A stretch of 64,000 bases of DNA from Butyrivibrio proteoclasticus B316 (GCF_000145035.1 NC_014387.1:1000276-1064275); one strand, 5' to 3'. Shown: positions 49,170-57,564, counted from the first letter of the stretch. Made by a program: numbers and translations. The notes: generated by a model from the sequence alone, not told the origin.

Positions 49170-52100
49170 ATGAAAAAACAAAACCTGCTAAGTCCTTTCG
49201 CTATATTTGGATCCTTTGAAGATTCAAGGAAATTACTTATAAATTCGATAATAGTTCTTTTGACCGCCTTTTTTACAATTATGTATAACAGGCATGTAAT
49301 ATATGTGTCGGATACTAATTATATTGTGGCGGGCGTGGTCTATGCGTTTAAATATGTGCCTATCATTCTGGCAACTGCCCTTGGCGGGGCAGTTCCGGGA
49401 ATGATGAGCGTACTTATCATTTTCTTCTATCAGTCCTTTATTTCCAGCAGTTTTTCATATCTGACGTTCATATTTCTTATAGTTGTAATTGTTGTTGATA
49501 ACTTTACAAGAAGGGGCTTTTTTAAAACCTGGTTTAAAATGTCCGTTGTCATAGTTACGCTCCAGCTAATCACAGGTATTTTCTGGGGGATTATCCTGTG
49601 GCTGTTATCAGGCAAGTCTTTTAATACTATCCCGTTGATCAAACTCGTTTTTCTTTTTCTTAATGAGATGCCGGGGAGCGTTGTAGCCTGTGTCACAGTA
49701 TATTTTTTATACAAGCATTTACTTGTTAAGCACAAGAGACTTGTAAATAACGGCATTTATTACATTCCGGAGGAGCTTCTGACGGAAGAAGAAAGATTTC
49801 AGCTAAACGGTCATTCCAAACTTGGAAAGGTTGTTATGAGGATCATAGTGTTTGAAGCAATTGTTCTTGGTATTTCTGCAGAGATTGCATCTAACACATT
49901 GGTTCCGACAATGAAGCATATTAATCCCAATAAGGCAGGCAACATAGTCATAGAAGAAGACTACAGCCATATTAATAATGCAGAGAAACTCGAGAGCAGG
50001 GTGAGTTTTAAGTTAAACAGGGATGCGCAAAGTGCAATAGCTTCAGAAGAGGAATACTTAAACGGATATGGCTTTAGAAATTCTCAGTTCAGTGTGAAGC
50101 TTGCCATGCTCATTTCAATCATTGTGATACCTCTTTCTGTATTTGTTAACCGCTACGCCCAGAGGAGGATTGCTGATCCTATAAGGAGTCTGTCCAAGGC
50201 TGTATCAAATATTTATAATTCAAATGATATTGAGATCAATCAAAAGGTTTCAGATGTTCATAATCTGGACATAGACACCAATGATGAGGTTGAAGAGCTG
50301 TACCATGCGATAGATCTCACCTTTTACAGGTTGATGGAATATATCGAGCTTGTTAAGACAAGGCAGAATATTGAGGATCAGCTCGAAATAGAGAAGTCAG
50401 CAAACGAGGCTAAATCAAGGTTTCTTTCAAATATTTCCCATGAGATCAGAACCCCTATCAATGCGGTTCTTGGTTTCGATGAAATGATCCTGCGTGAGAG
50501 CAGCGACGAATCTATCCTGGAATATGCCAAAGATATCCAAAGCTCAGGTAAAACTCTTTTGGCGCTTATAAATGATGTCCTTGATTTCTCCAAGATAGAA
50601 GCCGGGAAGATGGAGATAATCCCTGTAGAATATGAACTTAGCTCTGTAATAAATGACCTTGTTAACATGGCCAAGATGAGGGCAGCAGAGAAAAGGCTGG
50701 AATTTACAGTGGATGTTAATAAGGATATTCCACATATGCTGTTTGGCGATGAAGTGAGGATCAAGCAGTGTATTCTCAATATCCTGACTAATGCTGTCAA
50801 ATATACAGAGGAAGGCAGTATAAACTTGAGCATTGACTATGAGGAGGCTCCGGAAGGAACTGCAGATGATACCTTGGAGGATGAGGTTAGTATAGATGAC
50901 TATATCTTTTTGAAGGTCAGGGTAAAAGATACAGGAATCGGCATAAGAGAAGAGGATATAGAAAAACTCTCTGCAGCCTTCGAACGAATTGACGAAAAGA
51001 GAAACAGAACAATTGAAGGCACGGGCCTTGGAATCAATATTGTAAACAGCCTTCTTGCAATGATGGGATCAAAGCTTTGTGTTAAGAGCGTTTATGGAGA
51101 GGGATCTGAGTTTTCTTTTGACATTAAGCAAAGAGTTGTCAGCAGTGAACCCATAGGTGATTATGCGGATTCCTATAAGAATTCTGTACAGGATATGGAC
51201 AGCTACAGTGAGAGCTTCCACGCTCCGGATGCAAGGATACTGATTGTTGATGACACCAAGACTAACCTCACGGTTATCGTAGGACTTCTCAAGCAGACGC
51301 AGATCCAAATAGATACAGCAATCAGCGGCTTTGAAGCTCTTGATCTTGTTAGGAATAATAAATATGACATTATTTTCCTGGATCACAGAATGCCGGAGAT
51401 GGATGGTATTCAGACTTTCCATGCCATGAAGGAAATGGACAACAACGCTTCTATAGATACACCGGTGATCGCACTTACAGCCAATGCTATTTCAGGCTCG
51501 AGAGAGATGTACTATAAGGAAGGCTTTGATAACTACATGTCCAAGCCTGTGGATCCTGGTAAGTTAGAAGAGATGATACTGACTTATCTTCCTGCGGAAA
51601 AGGTGATACGGCCGGGGGATGAGGGCTTTGTATCTAACGCCATAGAAAATGATGAGGCTGAAAAGCAGGCCTTGCAGGAGCTTCTCAGAATTCCTGGAAT
51701 TGATATTGAGATGGCCATCGAGAGATGCGGCTCTGCAGATGCTGCCAAGGATGTAATGAAAGATTTCTATATGGCTATAAATGAGCGGGCAAGCCTTATC
51801 GAGAGATATGAAAAAGAGGGAGATATCAAAAATTATACTATTTATGTGCATGGTCTTAAGAGCTCAGCCCGTGCGATTGGCGCAATTGAGCTCGGCGATC
51901 AGGCTGAATACCTTGAAAAATGCGGAAATGAAAATTTGACAGATGAAATTCATGAGTTGACGCCTGAGCTTTTGGAACTTTACAGAAGCTATTTATCCAA
52001 GCTTGAAATTTTAAATCAGGAAGATGATTCAAATAAAGAAGAAATTGATATTGAAGAACTTGAAAATGCATATGCTTCCATAAAAGAATTTGTTTCAGCA

Positions 52101-52238
52101 TCTTTTTTTGACAGCGCGGATGATATTATGAAAATGCTCGAAGAATACAGAATTCCTGCTGCTTACAAGCAAAAACACGAAGAAGTAAAAAGACTTATGG
52201 CAGCGGTTGACAGAGATGGTCTTTTAAATATACTTTAA
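49170..52238 (+). CDS. Hybrid sensor histidine kinase, second copy of the module
   Basis: A 1022-residue kinase with the same layout as the one at 29722: membrane sensor (about 20-185), another helix pair (about 215-330) around a short external loop, a HAMP-like linker (RIADPIRSLSKAVSNIYN), HisKA with His424 in SNISHEIRTPINAVLG, HATPase (NAVKYTEEG, DTGIGI, GTGLGINIV), a receiver with Asp738 in FLDHRMPEMDG, and an Hpt domain with His894 in YVHGLKSSARAIGA. The catalytic half is closely similar to the first copy; the sensor half differs, so the two should sense different signals. Ribosome site is weak. The two-receiver partner begins 29 bp after the stop. Confidence 0.93.
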   Translation: MKKQNLLSPFAIFGSFEDSRKLLINSIIVLLTAFFTIMYNRHVIYVSDTNYIVAGVVYAFKYVPIILATALGGAVPGMMSVLIIFFYQSFISSSFSYLTFIFLIVVIVVDNFTRRGFFKTWFKMSVVIVTLQLITGIFWGIILWLLSGKSFNTIPLIKLVFLFLNEMPGSVVACVTVYFLYKHLLVKHKRLVNNGIYYIPEELLTEEERFQLNGHSKLGKVVMRIIVFEAIVLGISAEIASNTLVPTMKHINPNKAGNIVIEEDYSHINNAEKLESRVSFKLNRDAQSAIASEEEYLNGYGFRNSQFSVKLAMLISIIVIPLSVFVNRYAQRRIADPIRSLSKAVSNIYNSNDIEINQKVSDVHNLDIDTNDEVEELYHAIDLTFYRLMEYIELVKTRQNIEDQLEIEKSANEAKSRFLSNISHEIRTPINAVLGFDEMILRESSDESILEYAKDIQSSGKTLLALINDVLDFSKIEAGKMEIIPVEYELSSVINDLVNMAKMRAAEKRLEFTVDVNKDIPHMLFGDEVRIKQCILNILTNAVKYTEEGSINLSIDYEEAPEGTADDTLEDEVSIDDYIFLKVRVKDTGIGIREEDIEKLSAAFERIDEKRNRTIEGTGLGINIVNSLLAMMGSKLCVKSVYGEGSEFSFDIKQRVVSSEPIGDYADSYKNSVQDMDSYSESFHAPDARILIVDDTKTNLTVIVGLLKQTQIQIDTAISGFEALDLVRNNKYDIIFLDHRMPEMDGIQTFHAMKEMDNNASIDTPVIALTANAISGSREMYYKEGFDNYMSKPVDPGKLEEMILTYLPAEKVIRPGDEGFVSNAIENDEAEKQALQELLRIPGIDIEMAIERCGSADAAKDVMKDFYMAINERASLIERYEKEGDIKNYTIYVHGLKSSARAIGAIELGDQAEYLEKCGNENLTDEIHELTPELLELYRSYLSKLEILNQEDDSNKEEIDIEELENAYASIKEFVSASFFDSADDIMKMLEEYRIPAAYKQKHEEVKRLMAAVDRDGLLNIL

Positions 52239-52267
52239 TAGTAGCGTCAAAAATGAAAGGACTAAAA

Positions 52268-53041
52268 ATGGATAAGCGCGTATTATTAATTGGCAATCAT
52301 AAGAGTTTTATGGTTAATGCTATTGCCAAGGGACTTGAGAAGGAAGGCTATGAAGTGGTCAATTGCGGCCTTTCTGAAAGTGAAGTTAAGTCCATAGAGA
52401 ACAGGCCTGAGATATATCTTTTATATCTTGGGGATATTAAACTTGAAGATTCGGATTTTCTTAAGTATATCAATGAAGCAATTGATTCTGAGAGATTTCT
52501 TTTATATATGATCGGTAATCAGGAGGAGCTTTCTCTTGGTGTTACTCTGATCGGCAAAGAGAAGATACAGGAGACCTACCTTCGCCCACTTGATGTCAAG
52601 ATGCTGGCGGAGACACTTGATACTGTTGTGGATTATAGTGCAGTTGATGAGAATCTCAAAAAGAAGATCCTTATTATTGATGATGACGGAGCTATGCTCA
52701 GGATGATGAAGACATGGCTTTCTGTTAAGTATAGAGTTTACATGGCAAGTTCAGGCAAGATTGCTCTTACTTTCCTGGGGCAGAACCCGGTAGATCTGAT
52801 CCTTTTGGATTACGAGATGCCGGTCATGAATGGTCCTGAGGTGTTAAAAGAGATCAGAAATACCCAGGCCATTAAGCATTTACCTGTTATTTTCCTGACT
52901 GCCAAGGATGATAAGGAAAGCGTAATGAAGGTTGTTTCACTCAAACCTGAGAAGTACCTCCTTAAGTCCATGCCCAAAGAGAAGCTTACCGGCGCTATTG
53001 ATGAGTTTTTTAATCAAAAGGCCAAAAAAGCAAATACATAA
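52268..53041 (+). CDS. Two-receiver response regulator, second copy
   Basis: A 257-residue protein of the same length and design as the one at 32771: a degenerate N-terminal receiver-like domain (VLLIGNHKSFMVNAIAKGL) and an intact receiver (ILIIDDDGAMLRMMKTWL, Asp181 in LILLDYEMPVMNGP, FLTAKDDKESV, EKYLLKSM). No output domain. GAAAGGA seven bases before the ATG at 52268 decides the start; the ATG at 52253 lies in front of that site. It follows its kinase directly and precedes pyrF by 23 bp, with no terminator between, so pyrF may be read from the same transcript. Confidence 0.9.
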   Translation: MDKRVLLIGNHKSFMVNAIAKGLEKEGYEVVNCGLSESEVKSIENRPEIYLLYLGDIKLEDSDFLKYINEAIDSERFLLYMIGNQEELSLGVTLIGKEKIQETYLRPLDVKMLAETLDTVVDYSAVDENLKKKILIIDDDGAMLRMMKTWLSVKYRVYMASSGKIALTFLGQNPVDLILLDYEMPVMNGPEVLKEIRNTQAIKHLPVIFLTAKDDKESVMKVVSLKPEKYLLKSMPKEKLTGAIDEFFNQKAKKANT

Positions 53042-53064
53042 TACATCAAGGAAGGTAACACTAA

Positions 53065-53982
53065 ATGATATCCAGGTTAGTAGACAGAATTGTAGACACA
53101 GGAGCACCTATTGTAGTGGGACTTGATCCCAAGCTTTCATTTATTCCGGACAGGATTAAGGACAAGGCTTTTGAGGAAAAGGGAGTTAGTCTCGAAGGCG
53201 CTGCAGAAGCTTTCTGGCAGTACAACAAAGAGATTATTGACAGCATTTATGACATTGTTCCAGCTGTTAAACCACAGATTGCCATGTATGAAGAGCTTGG
53301 CATCCCGGGACTTATTACTTTCAAGAAGACAGTTGAGTACTGTAAGGAAAAGGGTCTTATAGTTATCGGCGATATCAAAAGAGGCGACATTGGTTCTACT
53401 TCCGAATCCTACGCTGTTGGTCATCTTGGAAGCATCAAGATTGGCGAAGAGACCTTTAGAGGCTTCGATGAAGACTTTGCTACAGTTAATCCATACCTTG
53501 GATCTGATGGTGTTAAACCTTTCATTTCAGTTTGTAATAGAGAAGACAAGGGTATTTTCGTTCTGGTCAAGACATCTAACCCTTCAAGCGGCGAGTTTCA
53601 GGATCGTATCATAGATGGCAGACCTCTCTACGAGCACGTTGGAGAGCAGGTCGAAAAATGGGGACTTGAATCTATGGACGGTTCTTATAGTAATGTTGGT
53701 GCGGTAGTAGGTGCTACTTATCCTGAGATGGGCAAGGTTCTGAGAGAAATCATGCCTCATGCATACATTCTTGTTCCCGGTTACGGCGCCCAGGGCGGTA
53801 AGGGCAAGGATCTCGTACATTTCTTTAACAAGGACGGACTTGGTGCAATTGTTAATTCTTCCCGCGGCATTATCGCTGCATGGCAGAACGAGAATTACAA
53901 GCAGTTTGCAGATGGTCAGGTTGGAGACGCTGCAAGAGCAGCAGTCTTTCGATATGAAAAAAGACATTGCGGATGCACTTAA
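53065..53982 (+). CDS. pyrF: Orotidine-5'-phosphate decarboxylase
   Basis: A 305-residue enzyme that makes UMP from orotidine monophosphate, the last step of pyrimidine synthesis. It is the longer form found in clostridia and mycobacteria. It starts with TGAPIVVGLDPKLSFIP. The catalytic Lys/Asp array is in IVIGDIKRGDIGST. VNPYLGSDGVKPF follows, and the phosphate-binding loop is near YGAQGGKGKDL and NSSRGII. AAGGAAGG is the ribosome site. A terminator follows. pyrE is 4.6 kb downstream and carAB far upstream, so the pathway is dispersed. Confidence 0.95.
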   Translation: MISRLVDRIVDTGAPIVVGLDPKLSFIPDRIKDKAFEEKGVSLEGAAEAFWQYNKEIIDSIYDIVPAVKPQIAMYEELGIPGLITFKKTVEYCKEKGLIVIGDIKRGDIGSTSESYAVGHLGSIKIGEETFRGFDEDFATVNPYLGSDGVKPFISVCNREDKGIFVLVKTSNPSSGEFQDRIIDGRPLYEHVGEQVEKWGLESMDGSYSNVGAVVGATYPEMGKVLREIMPHAYILVPGYGAQGGKGKDLVHFFNKDGLGAIVNSSRGIIAAWQNENYKQFADGQVGDAARAAVFRYEKRHCGCT

Positions 53983-53996
53983 ATAAAAAAATGTCG

Positions 53997-54027
53997 AAAG
54001 AGTCGCAGTTTTGCGGCTCTTTTTTTA
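53997..54027 (+). terminator. Terminator after pyrF
   Basis: AGAGTCGCA / TGCGGCTCT forms a 9-bp stem with a G-U pair and a four-base loop, followed by TTTTTTT. Confidence 0.9.
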
Positions 54028-54080
54028 CGGCTAAAAATAGGTGTTGCACAATTTATAATATATAAAATGTGTTAATATAG

Positions 54081-54113
54081 GCGGTTTACGGTCATTATTT
54101 GATTGTAGACCGC
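54081..54113 (+). promoter_or_regulatory. Inverted repeat overlapping the traX promoter
   Basis: GCGGTTTAC (54081-54089) and GTAGACCGC (54105-54113) are inverted repeats. The right arm overlaps the -35 box (TTGTAG, 54103-54108) and the start of the spacer, so a bound repressor would block the promoter. It could equally be a stray terminator-like hairpin (TTCTTTC follows). Confidence 0.4.
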
Positions 54114-54131
54114 TTCTTTCATGGGTATAAT
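54103..54131 (+). promoter_or_regulatory. Promoter of the TraX-like gene
   Basis: TTGTAG (54103-54108), a 17-base spacer, and TATAAT (54126-54131). The transcript would start near 54138, downstream of the ATG at 54121. This rules that ATG out as the gene's start. Confidence 0.65.
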
Positions 54132-54150
54132 GTTGAATAAAGTGGACATT

Positions 54151-54176
54151 GGGACGAGGTTAGTGGTCCATTTTTG
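54151..54176 (+). repeat. REP-like unit, upstream copy
   Basis: Twenty-six bases (GGGACGAGGTTAGTGG, then TCCATTTTTG) match the reverse complement of 54967-54992 with two differences. The pair brackets the TraX-like gene. This copy lies in the gene's 5' untranslated leader. Confidence 0.7.
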
Positions 54177-54189
54177 GGGAGCGTTTAGG

Positions 54190-54933
54190 ATGAACAAGAA
54201 AATTCTTAATTCCAATCACTTAAAACTGATTGCCATAATTGCTATGACAATCGATCATTTCACGGATCTTTTGTATCCGAATTTTCCTGTAGAGCCATTG
54301 CCAGTTGCGCTCCATGTTATCGGGCGACTTACAGCACCTATCATGTGGTTCTTTATCTGCGAAGGCTATCACTATACAAGAGATGTAAAAAAATATATGC
54401 TGCGCCTGGGTATTTTTGCGATCATATCCCACTTTGCATATTGCTTTGGCTTCGGAATCGAGCTTAATCCGCTTAAAGGTGGCATCTTCAACAGGACAAG
54501 CGTAATGTATCCGCTGTTTATAGCGGTGGTTGTCCTGTATATCGGGGAACATGTCAATGTTCTAAAGACATGGCAGAAGTTTATTATTCAGTTCATTCTC
54601 GTATGGAGTGCCTTTCCTGCTGACTGGAGCTGTATTGCAGTACTTGCGATCGTTGATATGTATGTTCGCCGCGGCAATCTTGAGAAGCAGATGCTCAAGA
54701 TTATCCAGTGGGTTACAGTTTATGCGCTTGTATCATACTTCTTTGTGAGCAAGGCTTATGCTTTTGTAATGCTAGGCGTACTGCTGGTATATCCTGTGCT
54801 TAAGCTATACAACGGCGAGCGTGGCAAGGCTAAATGGATGAAGTGGTTTTTCTATATTTATTATCCGCTTCATCTGATAATACTTGGAATTCTGAGAATT
54901 CTGATTTATGGAAATGTGAATATTTGTCTGTAA
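54190..54933 (+). CDS. TraX family membrane protein
   Basis: A 247-residue protein with about seven or eight membrane helices. The start (ILNSNHLKLIAIIAMTIDHFTDLLYP) and RLTAPIMWFFICEGYHYTRDVKKYMLRLGIFAIISHFAYCFGFG are the TraX (PF05857) signature. In F plasmids TraX acetylates pilin; chromosomal homologues in Firmicutes are probably acyltransferases with unknown targets. I use the ATG at 54190 because the promoter and a repeat lie between it and the ATG at 54121. A REP-like repeat is found on each side. Nothing else plasmid-like is nearby, so it is probably not part of a conjugative element. Confidence 0.85.
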   Translation: MNKKILNSNHLKLIAIIAMTIDHFTDLLYPNFPVEPLPVALHVIGRLTAPIMWFFICEGYHYTRDVKKYMLRLGIFAIISHFAYCFGFGIELNPLKGGIFNRTSVMYPLFIAVVVLYIGEHVNVLKTWQKFIIQFILVWSAFPADWSCIAVLAIVDMYVRRGNLEKQMLKIIQWVTVYALVSYFFVSKAYAFVMLGVLLVYPVLKLYNGERGKAKWMKWFFYIYYPLHLIILGILRILIYGNVNICL

Positions 54934-54946
54934 GAATTAATGAATC

Positions 54947-54994
54947 AGGGGACGAAGGTTTGTGGTCAAAAATGGACCACTAACTCCGTCCCCT
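54947..54994. repeat. REP-like hairpin downstream of the TraX-like gene
   Basis: AGGGGACG…GTGGTC pairs with GACCAC…CGTCCCCT around AAAAATG, giving an imperfect stem of about 19-20 bp. One arm matches the copy at 54151-54176 in inverted orientation. GGGGACG…GGTCC hairpins of this look are widespread in clostridia and are thought to be moved by RAYT-type transposases. It may also act as a terminator. Confidence 0.75.
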
Positions 54995-55052
54995 AGGACC
55001 ATTACCAAATGCCGCGAGGTTTTGCAGCTTGAAAAGTAGGAAAATGGGTTTC

Positions 55053-55241
55053 TACGTGAGTATCATCGATAACTATTATTATTTCACGTAGTTTTTGCAT
55101 AAAAACAGGCTTGAATACGTGAGGAACATTGGGAAGATTGTAAAACTCACGTAATTCTACTGAAAAAAGCCTGAAAAATACGTGAGATACAGTATAAAAA
55201 GGATGAATTTCACGTAAGATCGGCCAAGATATAGAAAAGTG
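55053..55241. repeat. Array of three palindromic units with exact 63-bp period
   Basis: TACGTGAG occurs at 55053, 55116 and 55179, each exactly 63 bp apart. Its inverted partner (C/T)TCACGTA occurs at 55083, 55146 and 55209, again 63 bp apart. Each unit is thus TACGTGA-N24-TCACGTA followed by 25 bases of mostly unrelated sequence; GGCTTGAA / GCCTGAAA is also partly shared in front of units two and three. Sixty-three bases is six turns of B-DNA, so all sites face the same side. The array lies 74 bp before the GNAT gene, in a 381-bp gap with no reading frame. It suggests cooperative protein binding or an array of small RNA hairpins. Confidence 0.75.
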
Positions 55242-55314
55242 AGTTTATGATAATCACTAAAATCAGGAAAGATAGTTTTTACAATCAATTTAAATGTAAG
55301 AAAGTGTAACAAGG

Positions 55315-55833
55315 ATGAAGCTTATAGAATTCAACCTCGATAGGGACTATGATGTAATTAAAAACTGGGTAACAGATGAAAGAACGCATGCTATGTGGTG
55401 CGCAAACTATTTCCAATACCCGCCTGAAAAAGAAGATTTTGCTAATGTCCTTGCAGCGAAAAAAGCGCAATACGGAGATACTGCGTATATAGCAGCTTTG
55501 GATGATGACAAGCCAGTGGGGTTCTTTTGCTACTCCAAAGATGACGAGACAAACAGGGGAATGCTCAAGTCTGTTGTGGTTGATCCTGAGTATAGGGGCA
55601 AGGGCGTAGCAGGAGAAATGCTACGGCTCATAGCCAAGCATTCTTTTGAGAAAACAGGAGCAAAATCTCTCTGGCTATGCGTGTTTCCGGAAAATGAAAG
55701 AGCAAAGAGATGCTATTTCAAGGCCGGGTTTAAAGAAAGTGGTACAACAGAGAATGCCTTTATTTACAAAGATGAATCATGGAGCAGGTGTAACATGGTA
55801 TTAAAAAATGAGTATTACACAAGAGTACAGTAA
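55315..55833 (+). CDS. GNAT family N-acetyltransferase
   Basis: A 172-residue acetyltransferase with the acetyl-CoA motif VVVDPEYRGKGVAGEMLRLIAKHSF (about residues 88-112; R/Q-x-x-G-x-G/A form) and the final strand pattern WLCVFPENERAKRCYFKAGFKESG. It resembles RimJ/RimL-like or small-molecule acetyltransferases; the target is unknown. The ribosome site is weak (AACAAGG directly before the ATG). It lies just downstream of the palindrome array and 21 bp before a HAD gene, so it likely heads a transcript of small enzymes. Confidence 0.85.
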   Translation: MKLIEFNLDRDYDVIKNWVTDERTHAMWCANYFQYPPEKEDFANVLAAKKAQYGDTAYIAALDDDKPVGFFCYSKDDETNRGMLKSVVVDPEYRGKGVAGEMLRLIAKHSFEKTGAKSLWLCVFPENERAKRCYFKAGFKESGTTENAFIYKDESWSRCNMVLKNEYYTRVQ

Positions 55834-55854
55834 AATATATCGAAAGGCATAAAA

Positions 55855-56511
55855 ATGAAAAATTATGATGCAGTAGTTTTTGATATGGATGGAGTTATTT
55901 TTGACTCCGAAAGAGCAATCATGGAATGCTGGATAGAGCAGGCTGAGAAGATGGGCATGGAATTTATGGAAGAACATTTCCATGCTTGCATCGGTGTGAA
56001 TCTTCAGAAGACACGAGAAATCATGCTCAAGGCTTATGGAGAGGACTTTCCTTTTGATGAGTTTGATAAGCAGGCTTCAGCTCTTTTCCACGCTAAATAT
56101 GATGGCGGCAGGCTCCCAATAAAGAGCGGAGTTCGCGAGATCCTTGATTATCTTAAGAGTTCTAACAAGAAGATTGCCTTGGCGACTTCAACCAAGAAGA
56201 CATCAGTTATCAGGCGTCTAAGTGAAGCTGGGCTTTTAGAATACTTTGATGAGATTGTTACGGGTGACATGGTGACTCACAGTAAGCCTCATCCTGAGAT
56301 ATACCTTTTTGCTTGTGAGAAAATAGGAGTTAAGCCAGAAGATGCTTATGCGATTGAGGACTCTTATAACGGAATCCGTTCTGCAACTTCGGGAGGCCTA
56401 CGGACGATCATGGTTCCAGATATCCTTCCTGCCAACGATGAAATGCATGAGCTGGCGGAGACAATCCTGAATGACCTGAATGAGGTAATTGAATATTTAG
56501 ATAAAATGTAA
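55855..56511 (+). CDS. HAD family hydrolase (beta-phosphoglucomutase-like)
   Basis: A 218-residue HAD subfamily IA enzyme. Motif I is VVFDMDGVIFDSE with both aspartates. The cap is helical (about 18-85). Motif II is ALATSTKK, the lysine is in THSKPHPEIYL, and motif III is AIEDSYNGIRSA. The cap and motif spacing fit phosphatases and phosphoglucomutases acting on small sugar phosphates. Cytoplasmic. AAAGG precedes the start by a few bases, and the HIT-protein gene follows after 12 bp. Confidence 0.9.
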   Translation: MKNYDAVVFDMDGVIFDSERAIMECWIEQAEKMGMEFMEEHFHACIGVNLQKTREIMLKAYGEDFPFDEFDKQASALFHAKYDGGRLPIKSGVREILDYLKSSNKKIALATSTKKTSVIRRLSEAGLLEYFDEIVTGDMVTHSKPHPEIYLFACEKIGVKPEDAYAIEDSYNGIRSATSGGLRTIMVPDILPANDEMHELAETILNDLNEVIEYLDKM

Positions 56512-56523
56512 AGGGGAATATAT

Positions 56524-56991
56524 ATGTGCGGTGTATGTGAAAGAGTTAAGGAAACAAGAGAGGGCAAGAATCCATTTCTCGTAAAAGAACTTGAAACCGG
56601 CTATGTGGTTATTGGAGATTTCCAGCATTTTAAGGGGTATACATTATTTTTATATAAAGATCACGTTGTAGAGCTCTTTGACCTTGATGAGGAAACAAGA
56701 GCCAAGCACTTACATGAAATGACAATAGTTGCAGAAGCAGTTAAGAATGCCTTCGGCGCTGAGAAAATGAATTATGAGTGCCTTGGAAACGGCGAAGGAG
56801 GCGCTCACATTCACTGGCATCTTTTCCCAAGAAGAACTGGTGATATAGAGAATTACGGAAGTAACGGCAAAGGCCCAGTCTGGTGCTATCCAACTGAAAA
56901 AATGTACTCCGATGCTAACAGACCTTCAAGCGAAGAACTTGAGGAGATGAAAGCTAAGCTCCTTGTTGAACTGGACAAACTGCTTAAGTGA
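56524..56991 (+). CDS. HIT family protein
   Basis: A 155-residue histidine-triad nucleotide-binding protein. The triad is in GGAHIHWHLFPRR (HxHxH), after EKMNYECLGNGE. HIT proteins cleave nucleoside phosphoramidates, dinucleoside polyphosphates or similar adducts. The N-terminal MCGVCERV cysteine pair resembles the zinc site of related HIT enzymes. Co-directional with the HAD gene 12 bp upstream. Confidence 0.88.
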   Translation: MCGVCERVKETREGKNPFLVKELETGYVVIGDFQHFKGYTLFLYKDHVVELFDLDEETRAKHLHEMTIVAEAVKNAFGAEKMNYECLGNGEGGAHIHWHLFPRRTGDIENYGSNGKGPVWCYPTEKMYSDANRPSSEELEEMKAKLLVELDKLLK

Positions 56992-57048
56992 GCAAAATGA
57001 TCCAAGGGGATGGGGTTAGTATTCTATGAGAAAAACAGGGAAGACATA

Positions 57049-57522
57049 ATGAAAATATATTTTGCCAGACATGGACAAACTGATTGGAATATTCTGAGAA
57101 AAGTACAGGGAACCACGGATATTCCGCTAAATGAAACCGGGATGCTTCAGGCTAATGAGCTGTGCCAGTATCTGCAGGACAACCATATTTCTTTTGCCAA
57201 GATCTACACAAGCTATCAGATTCGTGCCAGGCAGACTGCGCAGATAATTGACTGGCACTTCCACACAGGCTTTGAGGTCGTAAACGGTTTGGAAGAGATG
57301 AACCTTGGCCTGTTTGAGGCACTAGACAATATCCTTGAACAATATGATACCTCTTCAGACCAGAACCTTTTGATTATTTCTCATGGCGCAGTTATTATGA
57401 CTTTAATAGCTATGAACAATAATATTCCGTTTGAGCAATCGCACACCATTGCTGTTGAGAATGCAAGGCCAATTGAATTTACTATTGAAGAACTTTATGA
57501 GATAAAAAGACGTCTCAATTGA
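57049..57522 (+). CDS. Histidine phosphatase (phosphoglycerate-mutase-like), short
   Basis: A 157-residue member of the histidine phosphatase superfamily. IYFARHGQTDWN carries the catalytic histidine. Then come SYQIRARQTAQII and the acid region LEEMNLGLFEAL, and the second histidine is in LLIISHGAVI. About 40 residues usually found between the last two motifs are missing, so the substrate pocket is reduced. The ATG at 57049, after CAGGGAAG, opens directly at the family N-terminus; an in-frame ATG at 57010 is rejected. The target is probably a small phosphate ester. Confidence 0.82.
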   Translation: MKIYFARHGQTDWNILRKVQGTTDIPLNETGMLQANELCQYLQDNHISFAKIYTSYQIRARQTAQIIDWHFHTGFEVVNGLEEMNLGLFEALDNILEQYDTSSDQNLLIISHGAVIMTLIAMNNNIPFEQSHTIAVENARPIEFTIEELYEIKRRLN

Positions 57523-57564
57523 GAGGAGTATAAATGGAACAGAGAAAGTCTATGGAGGAGAAAA

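Noticed and set aside
54121..54189. Longer start for the TraX-like protein
   Set aside because: The start lies upstream of the predicted transcript start (TTGTAG-17-TATAAT), and a REP-like repeat runs through the extension; family homology begins after 54190.
54190..54933. Conjugative plasmid or ICE remnant suggested by traX
   Set aside because: No relaxase, coupling protein, type IV secretion or integrase gene is nearby; chromosomal TraX homologues are common in Firmicutes.
55053..55241. CRISPR array
   Set aside because: The conserved parts are 8-bp palindromic half sites, not 25-40 bp repeats, only three units exist, and no cas genes are in the window.
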